Assembly: GCA_030038695.1 (NCBI GenBank)
Contig: JASHSN010000143.1
Coordinates: 1 to 6,014, forward strand
DNA from: Nitrososphaeraceae archaeon
GTDB lineage: Archaea > Thermoproteota > Nitrososphaeria > Nitrososphaerales > Nitrososphaeraceae
Length of the DNA: 6,014 nt
Direction: 5' to 3'
The notes under the pieces were generated by a model. The model was not told where the DNA came from and did no database searches. It was given only the letters and a program-made list of their open reading frames with translations. The position numbers and the translations under genes were made by a program. Below are positions 5,928 to 6,014 of the stretch, in pieces. Each line of letters begins with the position of its first letter. Within the stretch, counting starts at the first letter, position 1.

Positions 5928-6014
5928 TATCGCGACAGCTCAGACGAGTACACACCCTTGTTTCCGGAACACTTAGACGGGAATAGTCCAGAGGACGAAT
6001 TAAAGGGCACCTTG
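5919..6014 (+). CDS. Possible 5' part of an unidentified gene with a TAG at codon 3 (partial)
   Basis: An ATG at 5919 is followed by AGC and TAG (5925-5927), then by 29 open codons running off the window. The peptide looks protein-like, acidic and polar (YRDSSDEYTPLFPEHLDG, then NSPEDELKGTL). Either a gene start has been hit by a nonsense change, or the true start is non-ATG (the TTG at 5958 is in frame), or the openness is chance. A minus-strand frame is also open over the same bases. No Shine-Dalgarno sequence or recognisable domain is seen. Confidence 0.25.

Noticed and set aside
5928..6013. Minus-strand open frame at the right edge
   Set aside because: It has no start within the window, is antisense to the more protein-like plus frame, and is serine-rich without any motif.
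5793..6014. tRNA gene or integrase attachment site
   Set aside because: No cloverleaf-like arrangement, T-loop consensus or target-site duplication could be found by eye.

Overview
The window most likely comes from an archaeon, probably of the Nitrososphaeria (Thaumarchaeota) type. The reasons are indirect. It is AT-rich DNA that favours AGA/AGG arginine and ATA isoleucine codons. Several genes lack a Shine-Dalgarno sequence but have a TATA-like element about 25-32 nt before the start. It carries a small CX4C...CX2C zinc-ribbon protein of a kind I associate with thaumarchaea, and a topoisomerase VI-like gene pair. The assignment is inference; there is no rRNA, tRNA or housekeeping marker.

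Layout, left to right. Bases 1-144 hold only partial or ambiguous reading frames at the window edge and an AT-rich stretch. Bases 145-2458 (minus strand) hold a winged-helix plus STAND-type NTPase. It is readable for 627 codons and is followed in another frame by a Gln/Ser-rich C-terminal tail, cut off by an apparent frameshift near 586-588 and an in-frame TGA at 490-492. Bases 2459-2585 are a divergent control region with four 11-bp repeats (2501-2544) carrying exactly phased A4 tracts, flanked by a TATA-like element for each direction. On the plus strand follow a small zinc-ribbon gene (2586-2752) broken by a one-base frameshift, a 670-residue GHKL ATPase resembling topoisomerase VI subunit B (2767-4779), and a 337-residue Toprim protein resembling topoisomerase VI subunit A / Spo11 (4779-5792), the last two joined by a 1-nt TAATG overlap. 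Bases 5793-6014 hold no complete gene, but the last 29 codons form an open, protein-like frame preceded by ATG-AGC-TAG.

The core is a compact two-subunit topoisomerase VI-like module: a GHKL ATPase with a divergent nucleotide-binding G1 box, and a Toprim subunit whose candidate catalytic tyrosine lies only 11 residues from the N-terminus. It stands next to a divergently transcribed STAND sensor-type ATPase across a shared operator-like region. This arrangement suggests an accessory or conflict (defence-like) locus rather than housekeeping Topo VI. That role is inference. Apparent lesions in the zinc-ribbon gene and in the STAND tail mean that either parts of the locus are decaying or the sequence contains indel errors.
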